From Hydromonas sp. (lineage in GTDB: Bacteria; Pseudomonadota; Gammaproteobacteria; Burkholderiales; Burkholderiaceae), in contig JAFEII010000028.1 of assembly GCA_017495165.1 (NCBI GenBank), positions 124,001 to 188,000 on the forward strand: a DNA stretch of 64,000 nt. Direction: 5' to 3'. Position 1 is the first letter of the stretch, and each line of letters begins with the position of its first letter. Under the pieces are notes generated by a model that was not told where the DNA came from, did no database searches, and saw only the letters and a program-made list of their open reading frames with translations. Shown here piece after piece: positions 47,546-57,537 of the stretch. Position numbers and translations under genes: made by a program.

Positions 47546-47899
47546 ATGTTTAGCAAAAAAAACGATGGCTCACAAGACGCTGATCTGCACACGTTAATTG
47601 CACAAAGTACCACCTTGCATGGCAATTTGGCCGCTGAAGGTTTTGTGAAAATGGATGGCGCCATTATTGGCAATATAAACCTCAACGGCACATTAACGGT
47701 GGGTGAAAGCGGCCACGTGACAGGTGACATTCACTGCACTGAGCTGGTTTTGTTTGGCAAGGTTGAAGGCAATATTTTTGCGCAGGCGCTTCATTTAAAA
47801 CCTTGTGCTCGCGTTCTAGGTGATATTGACACCAAAACCCTTCAAATTGAGCCAGGAGCCAATTATCAAGGCACTGTCAAAATGCGTGAGTTTGATTAA
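47546..47899 (+). CDS. Bactofilin
   Basis: A 117-residue bactofilin (DUF583) made almost entirely of a right-handed beta-helix core, with turns such as GFVKMDGAIIGNINLNGTLTVGESGHVTGDI. The short disordered N-terminus (MFSKKNDGSQDAD) is typical. It polymerises without nucleotide, and probably positions the M23 peptidase encoded upstream. A very strong terminator lies about 60 bp downstream. Confidence 0.93.
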   Translation: MFSKKNDGSQDADLHTLIAQSTTLHGNLAAEGFVKMDGAIIGNINLNGTLTVGESGHVTGDIHCTELVLFGKVEGNIFAQALHLKPCARVLGDIDTKTLQIEPGANYQGTVKMREFD

Positions 47900-47959
47900 A
47901 CTTTGTTACGTTATGCAGTTTGCAATCTGCAATCTGTATGCGAGCGGATGATTTTAATG

Positions 47960-47997
47960 CCCAACAAAAAAGCCACTAATGTGGCTTTTTTGTTGGG
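47960..47997. terminator. Strong symmetric terminator
   Basis: A perfect 17-bp stem (CCCAACAAAAAAGCCAC with its mirror) and a 4-nt loop. The T-run is built into the stem on both strands, so it can end both the bactofilin and the YheT transcripts. Confidence 0.88.
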
Positions 47998-48049
47998 CTC
48001 GGACAAGTTTTTAAGTTTGCCATGATCAATCATTCGCTCAAATATTGAC

Positions 48050-49033
48050 TCAATAATTTCGCTCAGTTGCCGTTAAAAAAGACAGCACATGCTGGGGCAA
48101 CCAATCGAGGCGCGTGCGGGTTTTACCGTGCATAAAGCCAACATGACCGCCTTTGTGCGTGTATTTAAGCGTTACTTTTGCACTTACCTCATCCGCGCTT
48201 GCAAGGCTTTGCGCTGGCACAAATGGGTCATTCAAACTGTTTAACACCAAGGTTCTGGTCTCAATCGCACTTAAAAACTGCTTGGATGAGGCGCGAGCCC
48301 AGTAATCATGCGCATTCAGATAGCCATGAATCGGCGCTGTAACCGCATCATCAAGCTCATTAAAATTGCGCGCAGCACGCACCAGTTGCGTGTTAATTGG
48401 GGCATCGGGAAAGTCAATTTTTTTCTGCAAAGCCTTTTTTTTGAGCGTGCGCAAAAAGTTACGCATATAAACCATTTGATTAAAGCCGCTGGCAAGCGCA
48501 ACCGAGCCTGCTTTTAAACTGTGCGGCGAACAAATGGCTGCGGCACTTTGAACCATACGTTCTGCGGCGCTGCCTTGCTCGCCAAGCCATTTAAGCAGGG
48601 CATTGCCACCAAGAGACACCCCAACTGCGTGGCGGCGCGTATGTGGATAATGCCTGGCGATTTTAGTTAAGATCCAGTCAATTTCCGCGCTAAAACCAGA
48701 ATGGTAAAAACAAGGCTGGCGGTTCATTTCGCCGCTGCATGAGCGCCAATGTATCACCACGCCGCTCATATTTTGTGCCACGCATTCATTCATCATGGTT
48801 TTACAATACGTGCTGCGGCTTGAGCCCTCCAAACCATGAAACATCACAACCAAACGCTGATTGGGCAGGTGAATCCGGTCAAAGTTCACCCAATCAACAT
48901 CCACAAAATCATCGTCTGGCGTTTGCCAGCGCTCTCGATGATAAGCAGGCAAAGGCACTTGCATGAAGGCCGGTAAAATCGTTTGGATGTGCGGGCCAAA
49001 TGCCCACCAAGGGTTTTGATGTGGTTCAGTCAT
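48050..49033 (-). CDS. YheT-family alpha/beta hydrolase
   Basis: A 327-residue hydrolase. It begins MTEPHQNPWWAFGPHIQTILPAF, the family's N-terminal 'G-P-H-x-Q-T'. The oxyanion region is MFHGLEGSSRSTY, the nucleophile GVSLGGNALLKWLG and the catalytic His near GGHVGFMHG. YheT-type enzymes are esterases of uncertain substrate. The start at 49033 lies just after the glnD stop on the same strand. The longer frame from 49093 would overlap glnD. Confidence 0.87.
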   Translation of the reverse strand: MTEPHQNPWWAFGPHIQTILPAFMQVPLPAYHRERWQTPDDDFVDVDWVNFDRIHLPNQRLVVMFHGLEGSSRSTYCKTMMNECVAQNMSGVVIHWRSCSGEMNRQPCFYHSGFSAEIDWILTKIARHYPHTRRHAVGVSLGGNALLKWLGEQGSAAERMVQSAAAICSPHSLKAGSVALASGFNQMVYMRNFLRTLKKKALQKKIDFPDAPINTQLVRAARNFNELDDAVTAPIHGYLNAHDYWARASSKQFLSAIETRTLVLNSLNDPFVPAQSLASADEVSAKVTLKYTHKGGHVGFMHGKTRTRLDWLPQHVLSFLTATERNY

Positions 49034-49037
49034 AATT

Positions 49038-51626
49038 TTATTGAGTGGATATGCGGCATACGCGCATGAGTTCGGTTTCAAGTTCAGCTGCAATCGCTGG
49101 GGTGGCCAGTTTTTCTGAGTTCAGCACAAAAATATCTTCCAGCCTCTCGCCCAAGGTTACAATCCGCGCACTAATGAGCTCAATGCCCATCTGCCTCAAA
49201 ATATAAGCAATGCTGTACAAAACGCCCGAGCGGTCTGTTGCGGTGAGTTTGAGTACATATTCGCTCGCGCTCACTGGCTGCAGTGACATGCTGGGTACAA
49301 TCGGAAAATTCCTTGAGCGCGCAGTCAGTCTGCCAAGATTTGGGGCGCGTAAGGGCGGCGGGGTTTTAAGGCTGGCGGTTAACTCGCTTGTGAGTTTTTT
49401 GATATACGCCTCATCTGCCACAAGGCCTTCAGGCAATGTGATTTGAAACGTATCCAAAGCCATGCCGTTCTTTGTGGTGTAAATTTGCGCGTCAAAAACT
49501 GAGGCTTGACGTTTTTGAAAAAAAGCACACAAATGGGCAAACAAGTCATTTTCATCTTTGATGTAAATCATGACCTGCAAACTGCGCTGATCATCAAGCG
49601 ATTGCGCAGCGCCAAAGGCTTGCTGTTCGTGACTCAAAATATGGGTGGCATGCCATGCAATGACCGATTCGGCATGGCGCAAAAAATAACCCGCATCAAA
49701 GTCATGCCAAAGACTTTGTACGCAGGCATGCAGCTGCGGCTCAATTTTTTTGAGCGCCGCAGACTGACGCGACTCAATTCGATTGGCAGCCGGCGCAAGT
49801 TTTTTGTCCTCAAAAGCATACAGCGCCAGATGATACAGCTCGCTGAGCAGCTTGTCTTTCCAAGCATTCCAAACTTTGGGGCTGGTGCCACGAATATCCG
49901 CCACCGTAAGTAAATAAAGCGCTTGCAGATGCCTTTTACTGCCAACAATCTGTACAAACCGCGCAATCGCTTTGTCATCCGACAAATCTTCTTTTTGCGC
50001 AAAGGTTGACATGGTCAAATGCTGGCGAACCAAAAAAACCACGAGCTTTGTGTCCGCTGTATTTAAGTGGTGGTTTTTGGCAAACTTGGCCACGCAAAGG
50101 GCGCCCAAGTCCGAATGATCGCCGCCTTGACCTTTGGCAATATCATGAAACAGGCCGGCAATATACAGCAACCAAGGCTGATGAAACTCAGCCATCACTT
50201 GGTTGGCCAATTCATGCTGACTCATGTGCTCTGGTAACGTAAAGCGGCGCAGATTGCGCACGACCGTTAAAATATGCTGGTCAACCGTGTAAATATGAAA
50301 CAAGTCGTGTTGCATTTGACCGATGATTTTACGAAATTCTGGTAAATAGCGCCCCAAAACCCCAGTTTGGTTCATCGCACGAATGGCGTGAGTAATGCCA
50401 CTTTCAAGTTTTAAAATACGCAAAAATTTGGCTTGATTGTCTGGGTCACGTCGAAATTGAGGGGTAATCGCATTGCGAGACTTTAAGATTGCATCCCAAA
50501 GCTTGGCAGAAAATCCGGTAATTCCAGGGGTTTTCCCGTGGATATAAAACACATCCAGCAACAAAGACGGCTGCTCAACAAAGGCACGCTCATCCACAAT
50601 ATCCAACAAATGATTCACTTCAACAAATTGCGGAAAGCCTTTGATTTTATTGGGCAAAGCATCGATTGATGCGGGTGAGAAATACAGCTCGATTTTTTGT
50701 AAAAACAACGTGAATTGCTGATAAATGGCACGCGCAGATAAATAATAACGCTGCATCAACAGCTCGCTGCCGCGTTTATTAGGCGCGTCTTTAAAGCCAA
50801 AATTTTGCGCAAGGCCCGTTTGCAAATCAAACACAATTCGGTTTTCTGCACGCTTGCTGATGATGTGCAAATGCGCGCGAATGGCGAGCAACCAACGCTC
50901 ACTTCTTTCGATTAAACCCAATTGGCTGCGCGTGAGCCAACGATTGGCTTGTAACTCAGACCAGTTGTTGCCCAAACCTGCGGCCTTGCTTAGCCAAACA
51001 ATTAAATGCAAATCACGCAAACCGCCAGGACTTTCTTTGCAGTTGGGCTCCAAACTATAAGGCGTGTCATCAAAGCGCATGTGCCTTGCGCGCATTTCAG
51101 CGACTTTTGCACGCCAAAACACAGGCACATCCAAGGTTTGTCGAAACTGCAAATGGAAAATATCAAAGACGGGAAGGGCGCCGATTAAAAAGCGGGCTTC
51201 AAGCAGCGAGGTTTGCGTGGCCAAGTCGTCAAGGCTGTCAGACAGCGCTTGATTGATGGTGCGCACGCTGTGACTGATGGTCAGGCCAAAATCCCATGAA
51301 GCCGTTACCCAATGTTCAATTGCCGTATCAATGCAAACGCGCTGCGCATCGGTTAAGTCAGAGGCGAGCAGAACCAGCAGGTCAATGTCCGAGTTGGGCA
51401 AAAGCTCCGCCCGCCCATAACCGCCAACCGCAACCAAACAAACCTTTAGGAGCAGATCGCTCGCAAGCGTGTTTTCAACTTGTTCAAGCCAAAGCTGCCC
51501 AACGTTTGAGTCAACCAACCGGGTCAAGTCTCGCGTGAGTTTACCCACCGATTTGATTGGATCGGCTTGACAGAACACCTGCAAAATCTCTGAGCGCTGC
51601 TGGTTGTAATTGGTTTTTGCATCCAT
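49038..51626 (-). CDS. glnD: [Protein-PII] uridylyltransferase/uridylyl-removing enzyme
   Basis: An 862-residue nitrogen sensor. The nucleotidyltransferase domain has VGGYGRAELLPNSDIDLLVL, the HD domain IAGLFHDIAKGQGGDHSDLG, and two C-terminal ACT domains that bind glutamine follow after about residue 690. It uridylylates PII proteins when glutamine is scarce. Order map-glnD on one strand is a common betaproteobacterial arrangement. Confidence 0.96.
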   Translation of the reverse strand: MDAKTNYNQQRSEILQVFCQADPIKSVGKLTRDLTRLVDSNVGQLWLEQVENTLASDLLLKVCLVAVGGYGRAELLPNSDIDLLVLLASDLTDAQRVCIDTAIEHWVTASWDFGLTISHSVRTINQALSDSLDDLATQTSLLEARFLIGALPVFDIFHLQFRQTLDVPVFWRAKVAEMRARHMRFDDTPYSLEPNCKESPGGLRDLHLIVWLSKAAGLGNNWSELQANRWLTRSQLGLIERSERWLLAIRAHLHIISKRAENRIVFDLQTGLAQNFGFKDAPNKRGSELLMQRYYLSARAIYQQFTLFLQKIELYFSPASIDALPNKIKGFPQFVEVNHLLDIVDERAFVEQPSLLLDVFYIHGKTPGITGFSAKLWDAILKSRNAITPQFRRDPDNQAKFLRILKLESGITHAIRAMNQTGVLGRYLPEFRKIIGQMQHDLFHIYTVDQHILTVVRNLRRFTLPEHMSQHELANQVMAEFHQPWLLYIAGLFHDIAKGQGGDHSDLGALCVAKFAKNHHLNTADTKLVVFLVRQHLTMSTFAQKEDLSDDKAIARFVQIVGSKRHLQALYLLTVADIRGTSPKVWNAWKDKLLSELYHLALYAFEDKKLAPAANRIESRQSAALKKIEPQLHACVQSLWHDFDAGYFLRHAESVIAWHATHILSHEQQAFGAAQSLDDQRSLQVMIYIKDENDLFAHLCAFFQKRQASVFDAQIYTTKNGMALDTFQITLPEGLVADEAYIKKLTSELTASLKTPPPLRAPNLGRLTARSRNFPIVPSMSLQPVSASEYVLKLTATDRSGVLYSIAYILRQMGIELISARIVTLGERLEDIFVLNSEKLATPAIAAELETELMRVCRISTQ

Positions 51627-51689
51627 GTTTAGAGTCCTTTGCGCGTGACCACTTTATGCGCAATCAAGCATGGCGCATCACGCGCAAAA

Positions 51690-52505
51690 TTATGCCGAAG
51701 CTGCAATAAAATCAGGCAGCGCAGGATAGCCAGCAGATAAGGTCAACACCTCGTAACCAGTTGGGGTCACTAAAACGGTGTGTTCCCACTGTGCAGACAA
51801 ACTGCGGTCTTTGGTTTTAACCGTCCAACCATCATTCATGGTGCGCAAATCGCGCTTGCCAGCATTAATCATCGGTTCAACCGTAAAAATCATGCCTGCT
51901 TTAAGTACCATGCCTTGACCACGAATCCCATAATGCAAGACTTGCGGGTCTTCATGAAACACTTGGCCAATGCCGTGACCACAATACTCACGCACCACCG
52001 ACATGCTGTTTTTGTGCGCATGTTCGGCAATTGCCGCGCCAATATCGCCAAGCGTTGCGCCTTCTTTAATTTGCGCAATTCCCTTCCACATGCATTCATA
52101 CGTAATGGCGCACAGGCGTTTGGCCATAATGGATGGCTCGCCAACAATAAACATACGCGAGGTGTCGCCAAAGTAGCCAGCTGGCGTAATGACGGTGACG
52201 TCGATGTTGGCAATATCGCCATTTTTGAGGATTTTTTCATCCGACGGCACGCCATGACAAATCACATCATTCACAGAAATGCAGCATGATTTGGGATAAG
52301 GCGGATAGCCAGGCGGCTGGTAGCCCAGCGTTGCCGGCACTGTTTTTTGAACATCGACCATGTAGTTGTGGCATAAGCGGTCAAGCTCACCTGTTGAAAC
52401 GCCTGCCACCACGTGAGGTGTGATGTAATCGAGCAGTTCAGATGCCAAGCGGCACGCAATGCGCATGTGCGCAATATCGGTTTCGTTTTTAATGGTAACA
52501 GTCAT
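51690..52505 (-). CDS. map: Methionine aminopeptidase, type I
   Basis: A 271-residue enzyme that removes initiator methionine. Metal ligands are in ANIDVTVI (Asp), FGDTSRMF (Asp), YCGHGIGQVFHEDPQV (His), FTVEPMIN (Glu) and QWEHTVLVT (Glu). Length is typical. It lies 63 bp upstream of glnD. rpsB, often divergent from map, is not here. An EEP-hydrolase gene is upstream instead. Confidence 0.96.
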   Translation of the reverse strand: MTVTIKNETDIAHMRIACRLASELLDYITPHVVAGVSTGELDRLCHNYMVDVQKTVPATLGYQPPGYPPYPKSCCISVNDVICHGVPSDEKILKNGDIANIDVTVITPAGYFGDTSRMFIVGEPSIMAKRLCAITYECMWKGIAQIKEGATLGDIGAAIAEHAHKNSMSVVREYCGHGIGQVFHEDPQVLHYGIRGQGMVLKAGMIFTVEPMINAGKRDLRTMNDGWTVKTKDRSLSAQWEHTVLVTPTGYEVLTLSAGYPALPDFIAASA

Positions 52506-52608
52506 AATTTTTGAGTGTGAAATGAAAAAAGCGATTGTACGCTACCCAGATGCAAATGGGCAGTGTTCGTATTGGGTAAAAGCGTCCAAATAGGGGTTGA
52601 GCCGTGGG

Positions 52609-53622
52609 TCAAGCAGGGCGGTGTTGGCTTTTGAACAAAAAACTTGCCACGGTCTGACCATGATCCGATGTTTCCTTTGAGCGGGTATGCAAGTGGTCGT
52701 TGAGGCAATAAACCTCACGCACTTTGGCTATTTGGTGGCGCGAGTTTGGGTGAAACTCCTCAGACACATAAATATGATCAAGCACTTCAAGCACACCATC
52801 GTGAATATAGCTATACGCCACATAACGTTGCGGATCGTTCTGAGTCTGAATACGCATGGCATCAAACAACTGAAAATCATAAAACGACTTGCCAAATCGA
52901 CCCGCGCCCGCAATAATTTGAGTGGAAACCGCATGCGAATGGTCATTAAAATCGCCCGTCACAATGCAAGGCTCATGGTTTTTTTGCAGCAAGCCATTGA
53001 GATAACGCCGAATCCCAATCGCGTCGGCACTGCGTCGCATCAACGATCGGAATGTGGCCAGCGCCAAATCATTGGGGTTTGACTCATCCTCCGTTTCAAG
53101 GTAATCAGGGCGTTTGGATTTAAGGTGCAACCCCAAAACATGCAGCGGCACATCATTGGGTAATTTAACGGTAATGTGCGGCACAGCTCGGGTGATTTGA
53201 TGCAACGGCTGCGTATAACCAGGCGGCGTAATTGAAAAATCTTGACCGTAATCTTCAACCCAAACAGCAGGGCACATGAGCGGCAGCCTAGTCGCAATCG
53301 CCACTTGCGGCACCAATCCATCTTTGGACGGCATCGAAACAGCATCTCGCGCCACCAGCGTTGCTTGGCGCATTGTGCGGCTCGTAGACAATACATCCTG
53401 CAGCGCACCCGCATGAAACACCTCTTCAAAGACGATAATATCCGCGTTCATGCGATCAATTTGTTGTGCAATCCAATCGCGTTTGTTGGCGTACTCCTGC
53501 GCCGTATAAGGATCGGCGTTTGGGTAATATTGAAAACCTGCGTTGGCAAGGTTGCGTAAATTAAACGTGCCCACTTTCAGACCAACATCAAACGGCTCAG
53601 ACAAATCAAATTGATTGCGCAT
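52609..53622 (-). CDS. Endonuclease/exonuclease/phosphatase-family hydrolase
   Basis: A 337-residue protein of the DNase I-like fold. Motifs are KVGTFNLRNL, the metal Glu in IVFEEVFH, VTGDFNDHS (catalytic Asp and Asn), LDHIYVSEEF and the final SDHGQ. No signal peptide is visible. The substrate could be nucleic acid, sphingolipid or phosphoinositide-like and cannot be assigned. GGGGGTG lies 5 bases before the ATG at 53622. Confidence 0.85.
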   Translation of the reverse strand: MRNQFDLSEPFDVGLKVGTFNLRNLANAGFQYYPNADPYTAQEYANKRDWIAQQIDRMNADIIVFEEVFHAGALQDVLSTSRTMRQATLVARDAVSMPSKDGLVPQVAIATRLPLMCPAVWVEDYGQDFSITPPGYTQPLHQITRAVPHITVKLPNDVPLHVLGLHLKSKRPDYLETEDESNPNDLALATFRSLMRRSADAIGIRRYLNGLLQKNHEPCIVTGDFNDHSHAVSTQIIAGAGRFGKSFYDFQLFDAMRIQTQNDPQRYVAYSYIHDGVLEVLDHIYVSEEFHPNSRHQIAKVREVYCLNDHLHTRSKETSDHGQTVASFLFKSQHRPA

Positions 53623-53660
53623 AAAAACACCCCCAAAAAACGTTAAAAATCGTCCAAAAA

Positions 53661-54491
53661 TCAATCAAAATCCAACGCACTTGGCGCAGATTTTTGACTG
53701 GCCGTGTAACCCATCAATTTCGAGATGTGATGTGCTGCGTCTTGCAGCAAAGGCACCCAAGCCTCTTGCACACGATCAGCTGGTGCAGAAATTGACAAGC
53801 CCGCCACCATTTGGTGGCTGTCATCAAAAATCCCCGCCGCCATGCAAGACACGCCCATTTCAAGCTCTTCACGGTCACGCGAATAGTGATGCAAATGCAC
53901 CCATTCCAGCTCTTTATTTAGCTTTTCAAGGGTCGATAAACTGTTTTTTGTTTGGGCTTTGAGCAGCGTGCGTGAGGCATAAGACAGCAGTGCGTTTTTA
54001 TCAAATTGTGCCAAAAACAGTTTGCCCACAGAGGTTAAATGCAAAGGCGCTCGCCCACCAATCGCGCGCACCACCTGCATGCCAGAGTGCTCAGAATAAG
54101 CGCGCTCCACATAAATAATTTCATCTTCTTGGCGCACGGACAGGTTAATGGTTTGGCGGGTTTTTTGGTGCAAGATGCGCATAATTGGCAGCGCAACATC
54201 TCGAATATTGAGCCGCTCCTTAACCAAATTACCCAACTCCAAAAAACGCATGCCCAGCTGATATTGCCCAGTCGACGGGCGATCAATCATGCGCGCCAGC
54301 ACCAAGTCATTCAAAATTCGGTGCGTGGTTGAAATATTCAAACCCGCCAAGTCGGCCAGTGTTTTAAGGCTCATCGACTGGTTGTGCGCGGCCAACACAT
54401 TGAGCAGCGTATTGGCACGCTCCAGCACTTGAATCGCTGGGCGCAACATGGGCTCTGCGTGTAAATCGGCTTGAGTGGTGGTATTGGTCAT
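53661..54491 (-). CDS. IclR-family transcriptional regulator
   Basis: A 276-residue regulator. It has an N-terminal winged helix (NTLLNVLAAHNQSMSLKTLADLAGLNISTTHRILNDLVLARMI) and a C-terminal effector-binding domain with RAIGGRAPLHLTSVGKLFLA and GVSCMAAGIFDD. IclR proteins sense small carbon compounds. It starts 14 bp after the rsgA stop and ends 38 bp before the EEP-hydrolase gene, so it may be co-transcribed. No typical catabolic target genes adjoin it. Confidence 0.9.
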   Translation of the reverse strand: MTNTTTQADLHAEPMLRPAIQVLERANTLLNVLAAHNQSMSLKTLADLAGLNISTTHRILNDLVLARMIDRPSTGQYQLGMRFLELGNLVKERLNIRDVALPIMRILHQKTRQTINLSVRQEDEIIYVERAYSEHSGMQVVRAIGGRAPLHLTSVGKLFLAQFDKNALLSYASRTLLKAQTKNSLSTLEKLNKELEWVHLHHYSRDREELEMGVSCMAAGIFDDSHQMVAGLSISAPADRVQEAWVPLLQDAAHHISKLMGYTASQKSAPSALDFD

Positions 54492-54505
54492 ATTTTAGTC
54501 AAAGG

Positions 54506-55471
54506 TTAGTAAAGTGCGCGTTCATAATATTTGAGTTGCTCCACAAGCCGCAGGTAAAAATCATACCGATTTTGGCTAATTTGGCCACAAGCCAGCGCGT
54601 CCAAAATAGGGCACTGCGGCTCATGAATGTGCGCACAATTGTTAAACTTACATTGCCCCAAAAAAGACACAAACTCAGGCATCGCGTGCTGGATTTGACT
54701 CAAAGAAAACTGCGCCATCCCAAACTGTTCAAACCCCGGTGAATCAATAATTTGGCTGTGCACGCCATCAAATGCGCAATCATGCAAGCGCGTAAAAGTC
54801 GTCGTGTGTTTGCCGCTATTGAGCACGCTTGAGATTTCACGTGTTTTAATCAACGCATCAGGAATCAGCGCATTGATTAACGAGGATTTGCCCATGCCGC
54901 TTTGCCCCATCAACAACGTGGTTTTCCCTGATAAATGCGGCACAATTTGCGCCTGCAACCCAGCCGCATCCTGCGTAGAGATTTCAATCACCTCGTAACC
55001 CAGTTTTGGGTAAGCCGCCATGGTTGCACGTGCGGCCTCAAGCTTATCCGTCACATCAATTTTATTCAAAATAATCAGCACCGGAATCTGTGCAACCCCA
55101 GCGCAAATAAGGGCTCGCCCCAAAAGCTCTTCTGAAAAAGCAGGCTCTGTCGCACAAACAATTGCCACTTGATTGATATTGGCCGCCAGATTTTTTTGCT
55201 TATTAAACTCAGAACGGTAAAACATATTGGTGCGCTCAACCACCTTTTCAATCGCGCCTTGGTTGACCGAACCTGTGGTAACCAGCACCACATCACCAAC
55301 CGCATAGCCATGTTTTTTGCCTCGCGCCACCAAAGATATAAAAGGCGGCGCGTCTTGATCCGTACGCGCATCCAGCGGCAGCGCCAAATATTGGTGGCCA
55401 TAGTTGGCAATAATTCGAGCGATGATTTGAATGTTTTTTTGAAGATTCATGTGCGGATTTGTTTGAGTCAT
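54506..55471 (-). CDS. rsgA: Ribosome small subunit GTPase RsgA
   Basis: A 321-residue circularly permuted GTPase that checks late 30S assembly. An OB-fold N-terminus is followed by G4 (ILNKIDV), G1 (GQSGMGKSSLINAL) and G3 (DSPGFEQFG). The C-terminal zinc site is CKFNNCAHIHEPQC. The start overlaps the M48 gene stop (ATGA). Confidence 0.95.
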   Translation of the reverse strand: MTQTNPHMNLQKNIQIIARIIANYGHQYLALPLDARTDQDAPPFISLVARGKKHGYAVGDVVLVTTGSVNQGAIEKVVERTNMFYRSEFNKQKNLAANINQVAIVCATEPAFSEELLGRALICAGVAQIPVLIILNKIDVTDKLEAARATMAAYPKLGYEVIEISTQDAAGLQAQIVPHLSGKTTLLMGQSGMGKSSLINALIPDALIKTREISSVLNSGKHTTTFTRLHDCAFDGVHSQIIDSPGFEQFGMAQFSLSQIQHAMPEFVSFLGQCKFNNCAHIHEPQCPILDALACGQISQNRYDFYLRLVEQLKYYERALY

Positions 55472-56784
55472 GGCGTACTTTGCATAATATGTTGAATCTG
55501 GGCGATGCGAATCATCGCAGGCGGATGCGAGTCATAAAACCGAGAATAGAGCGCATCGGTTTCTACAAAACGCGCATTTTCTTGATACATCCGCACCAGC
55601 GCGTCAATCAAGTCCTGCCCATTGCTGTTTTGCACCGCAAAAGCATCCGCCTCAAACTCATCACGCCTTGAGGCTTGCGCCATCAGCGGCGTGATAAAAA
55701 ATGAGAATATGGGCAAAATCAAACCAAACAAAGCCAAACAAGTCGCCACAAAATGCTCAGGCGTGACAAGCAGCAATGCCAACAAATCAGGCTCATCGCT
55801 ACCAACCAATCCCAAATAAAACCAAGCCTGCTTGGACAAAAAACCGAGCAACATAAACACCAGTAAACTGACAGGCAACACCAACGCCAATCTTTTCAGA
55901 ATGTGTTTATGGTGAAAATGCCCCAGTTCATGCGCCAAAACTGCTTCAATTTGCACATCATTTAATTGGGTCAGCAACGTGTCAAAAAACACAATCCGTT
56001 TGTTCGCACCAAACCCCGTAAAGTAGGCATTTCCATGCGCAGAGCGGCGCGAACCATCCATCACAAACATGCCGCTGCTCTTAAAACCGCATCGTTTGAG
56101 CAGCTGATTTAAGCGAATTTTTAATTTGCCTGACTCAAGCGGCTTAAATTGATTAAACAACGGCGCAATCACCGTTGGATACAACCAAAGCATCAAAATA
56201 TTGAGCCCCACAAACAGCGCCCACGCCCAAAACCACCAAAAATCAGGCTGCTGCTGAATAAACAACAAAATAGCGTACAACAGCGGCACGCCAACGACAA
56301 GGCTGAGCACGGTGCTTGTAAGCAAATCAGACAGCCAGAGCTTTTTGCTCATTTTATTAAAGCCAAATTTTCGCTCAACGCGGAACAGTGAAAGATATTC
56401 AAGCGGCAGATTGAGCATGCCATTAAGGAGAGAAAACAGCACCATTAAAATCAGGCCAAAGTACAACGGATCTTGCGACAACATCAGCGAGTATTTAATC
56501 AGTAGACTAAAACCGCCGCCCAAACTCCAAAACAGCACCAAAAAAACATCCACGCACAGTTCTTTGCGCGCCATTTGCAATTTTGCCAACGCGTAATCGG
56601 CGGCATTTTGGTGTTCGTCTAATGAAATTTGATGGGAGAAGGCAGCGGGAACTTGCGTGCGGTGCGCAAAAATATGCTGAATCTGGCGGGAAGACAAATA
56701 CCACTTTACGGTAAAATACGCCAGCAAAGCGACAACCAGTAAAGCAGACATTGCAAATTGAGGGGTTTGTAAAGAAGTAAACAT
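55468..56784 (-). CDS. M48-family (Ste24-like) membrane metalloprotease
   Basis: A 438-residue CAAX-protease-like enzyme. Several transmembrane helices surround the zinc motif HELGHFHHKH, with the third ligand Glu in SRRDEFEADAFA. Ste24-type enzymes in bacteria act on membrane or periplasmic proteins. A longer frame to 56961 overlaps orn on the opposite strand. MFTSLQTPQF at 56784 is the likely start. It is divergent from orn by 43 bp. Confidence 0.9.
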   Translation of the reverse strand: MFTSLQTPQFAMSALLVVALLAYFTVKWYLSSRQIQHIFAHRTQVPAAFSHQISLDEHQNAADYALAKLQMARKELCVDVFLVLFWSLGGGFSLLIKYSLMLSQDPLYFGLILMVLFSLLNGMLNLPLEYLSLFRVERKFGFNKMSKKLWLSDLLTSTVLSLVVGVPLLYAILLFIQQQPDFWWFWAWALFVGLNILMLWLYPTVIAPLFNQFKPLESGKLKIRLNQLLKRCGFKSSGMFVMDGSRRSAHGNAYFTGFGANKRIVFFDTLLTQLNDVQIEAVLAHELGHFHHKHILKRLALVLPVSLLVFMLLGFLSKQAWFYLGLVGSDEPDLLALLLVTPEHFVATCLALFGLILPIFSFFITPLMAQASRRDEFEADAFAVQNSNGQDLIDALVRMYQENARFVETDALYSRFYDSHPPAMIRIAQIQHIMQSTP

Positions 56785-56827
56785 ATTGCAATTTCTCAGA
56801 TTATGAAATAAAAAACAAGGACACATT

Positions 56828-57388
56828 ATGACAGAAAACACACACACGCGCGACGACAACCGCCTCATCTGGCTGGACATGGAGATGACTGGACTCAACC
56901 CATTGACCGACAAAATCCTTGAGCTTGCGATTGTCATCACAGACGCCGATTTAAACACCATTGCTCAAGCACCGATTTGGGTCGTCCATCAAACCGACGA
57001 AACCTTGGCAAAGATGGATGATTGGAATCAAAAAACCCACGGCGGCTCGGGTTTAATCGCGCGGGTAAAAGCGTCGACGTTAGATGAAGCACAGGTTCAA
57101 GCGCAGGCTTTGGCATTTATAAAAACCTATATCGGCGCAGGAAAATCCCCCATGTGCGGCAACTCAATTGGCCAAGACCGCCGATTCATGGCGCAACACA
57201 TGCCGCAACTCGAGCAACATTTTCACTACCGCAACATCGATGTATCAACCCTAAAAGAACTTGCGCGCCGCTGGCATCCTGCGGTTTATGAGGGCTTTAA
57301 AAAGAAAACGCTGCACACCGCGCTGGCCGACGTGCATGAGTCGATAGAAGAGCTCAAGCATTATCGTGCGCAGCTCTTTATCAAGTAA
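56828..57388 (+). CDS. orn: Oligoribonuclease
   Basis: A 186-residue 3'-5' exonuclease that degrades di- and short oligoribonucleotides, including pGpG. DEDDh motifs are [22 protein letters not shown] and [25 protein letters not shown] precedes the ATG. A perfect terminator follows. Confidence 0.97.
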   Translation: MTENTHTRDDNRLIWLDMEMTGLNPLTDKILELAIVITDADLNTIAQAPIWVVHQTDETLAKMDDWNQKTHGGSGLIARVKASTLDEAQVQAQALAFIKTYIGAGKSPMCGNSIGQDRRFMAQHMPQLEQHFHYRNIDVSTLKELARRWHPAVYEGFKKKTLHTALADVHESIEELKHYRAQLFIK

Positions 57389-57435
57389 GCTGCGTTACAA
57401 AAGTGGCACGCACCAAAGCCACGTGCTTTTACGAA

Positions 57436-57468
57436 AAATAAAACGGCGCAAAATGCGCCGTTTTATTT
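57436..57468. terminator. Symmetric terminator between orn and hslO
   Basis: AAATAAAACGGCGCA and TGCGCCGTTTTATTT form a perfect 15-bp stem with a 3-nt loop. Confidence 0.85.
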
Positions 57469-57537
57469 CGTAGATGAAGCTGTGTTTTTAATTCGCCATT
57501 CAAAAGCCCGATGACCACGATTAAGCAGGCTTGACTT

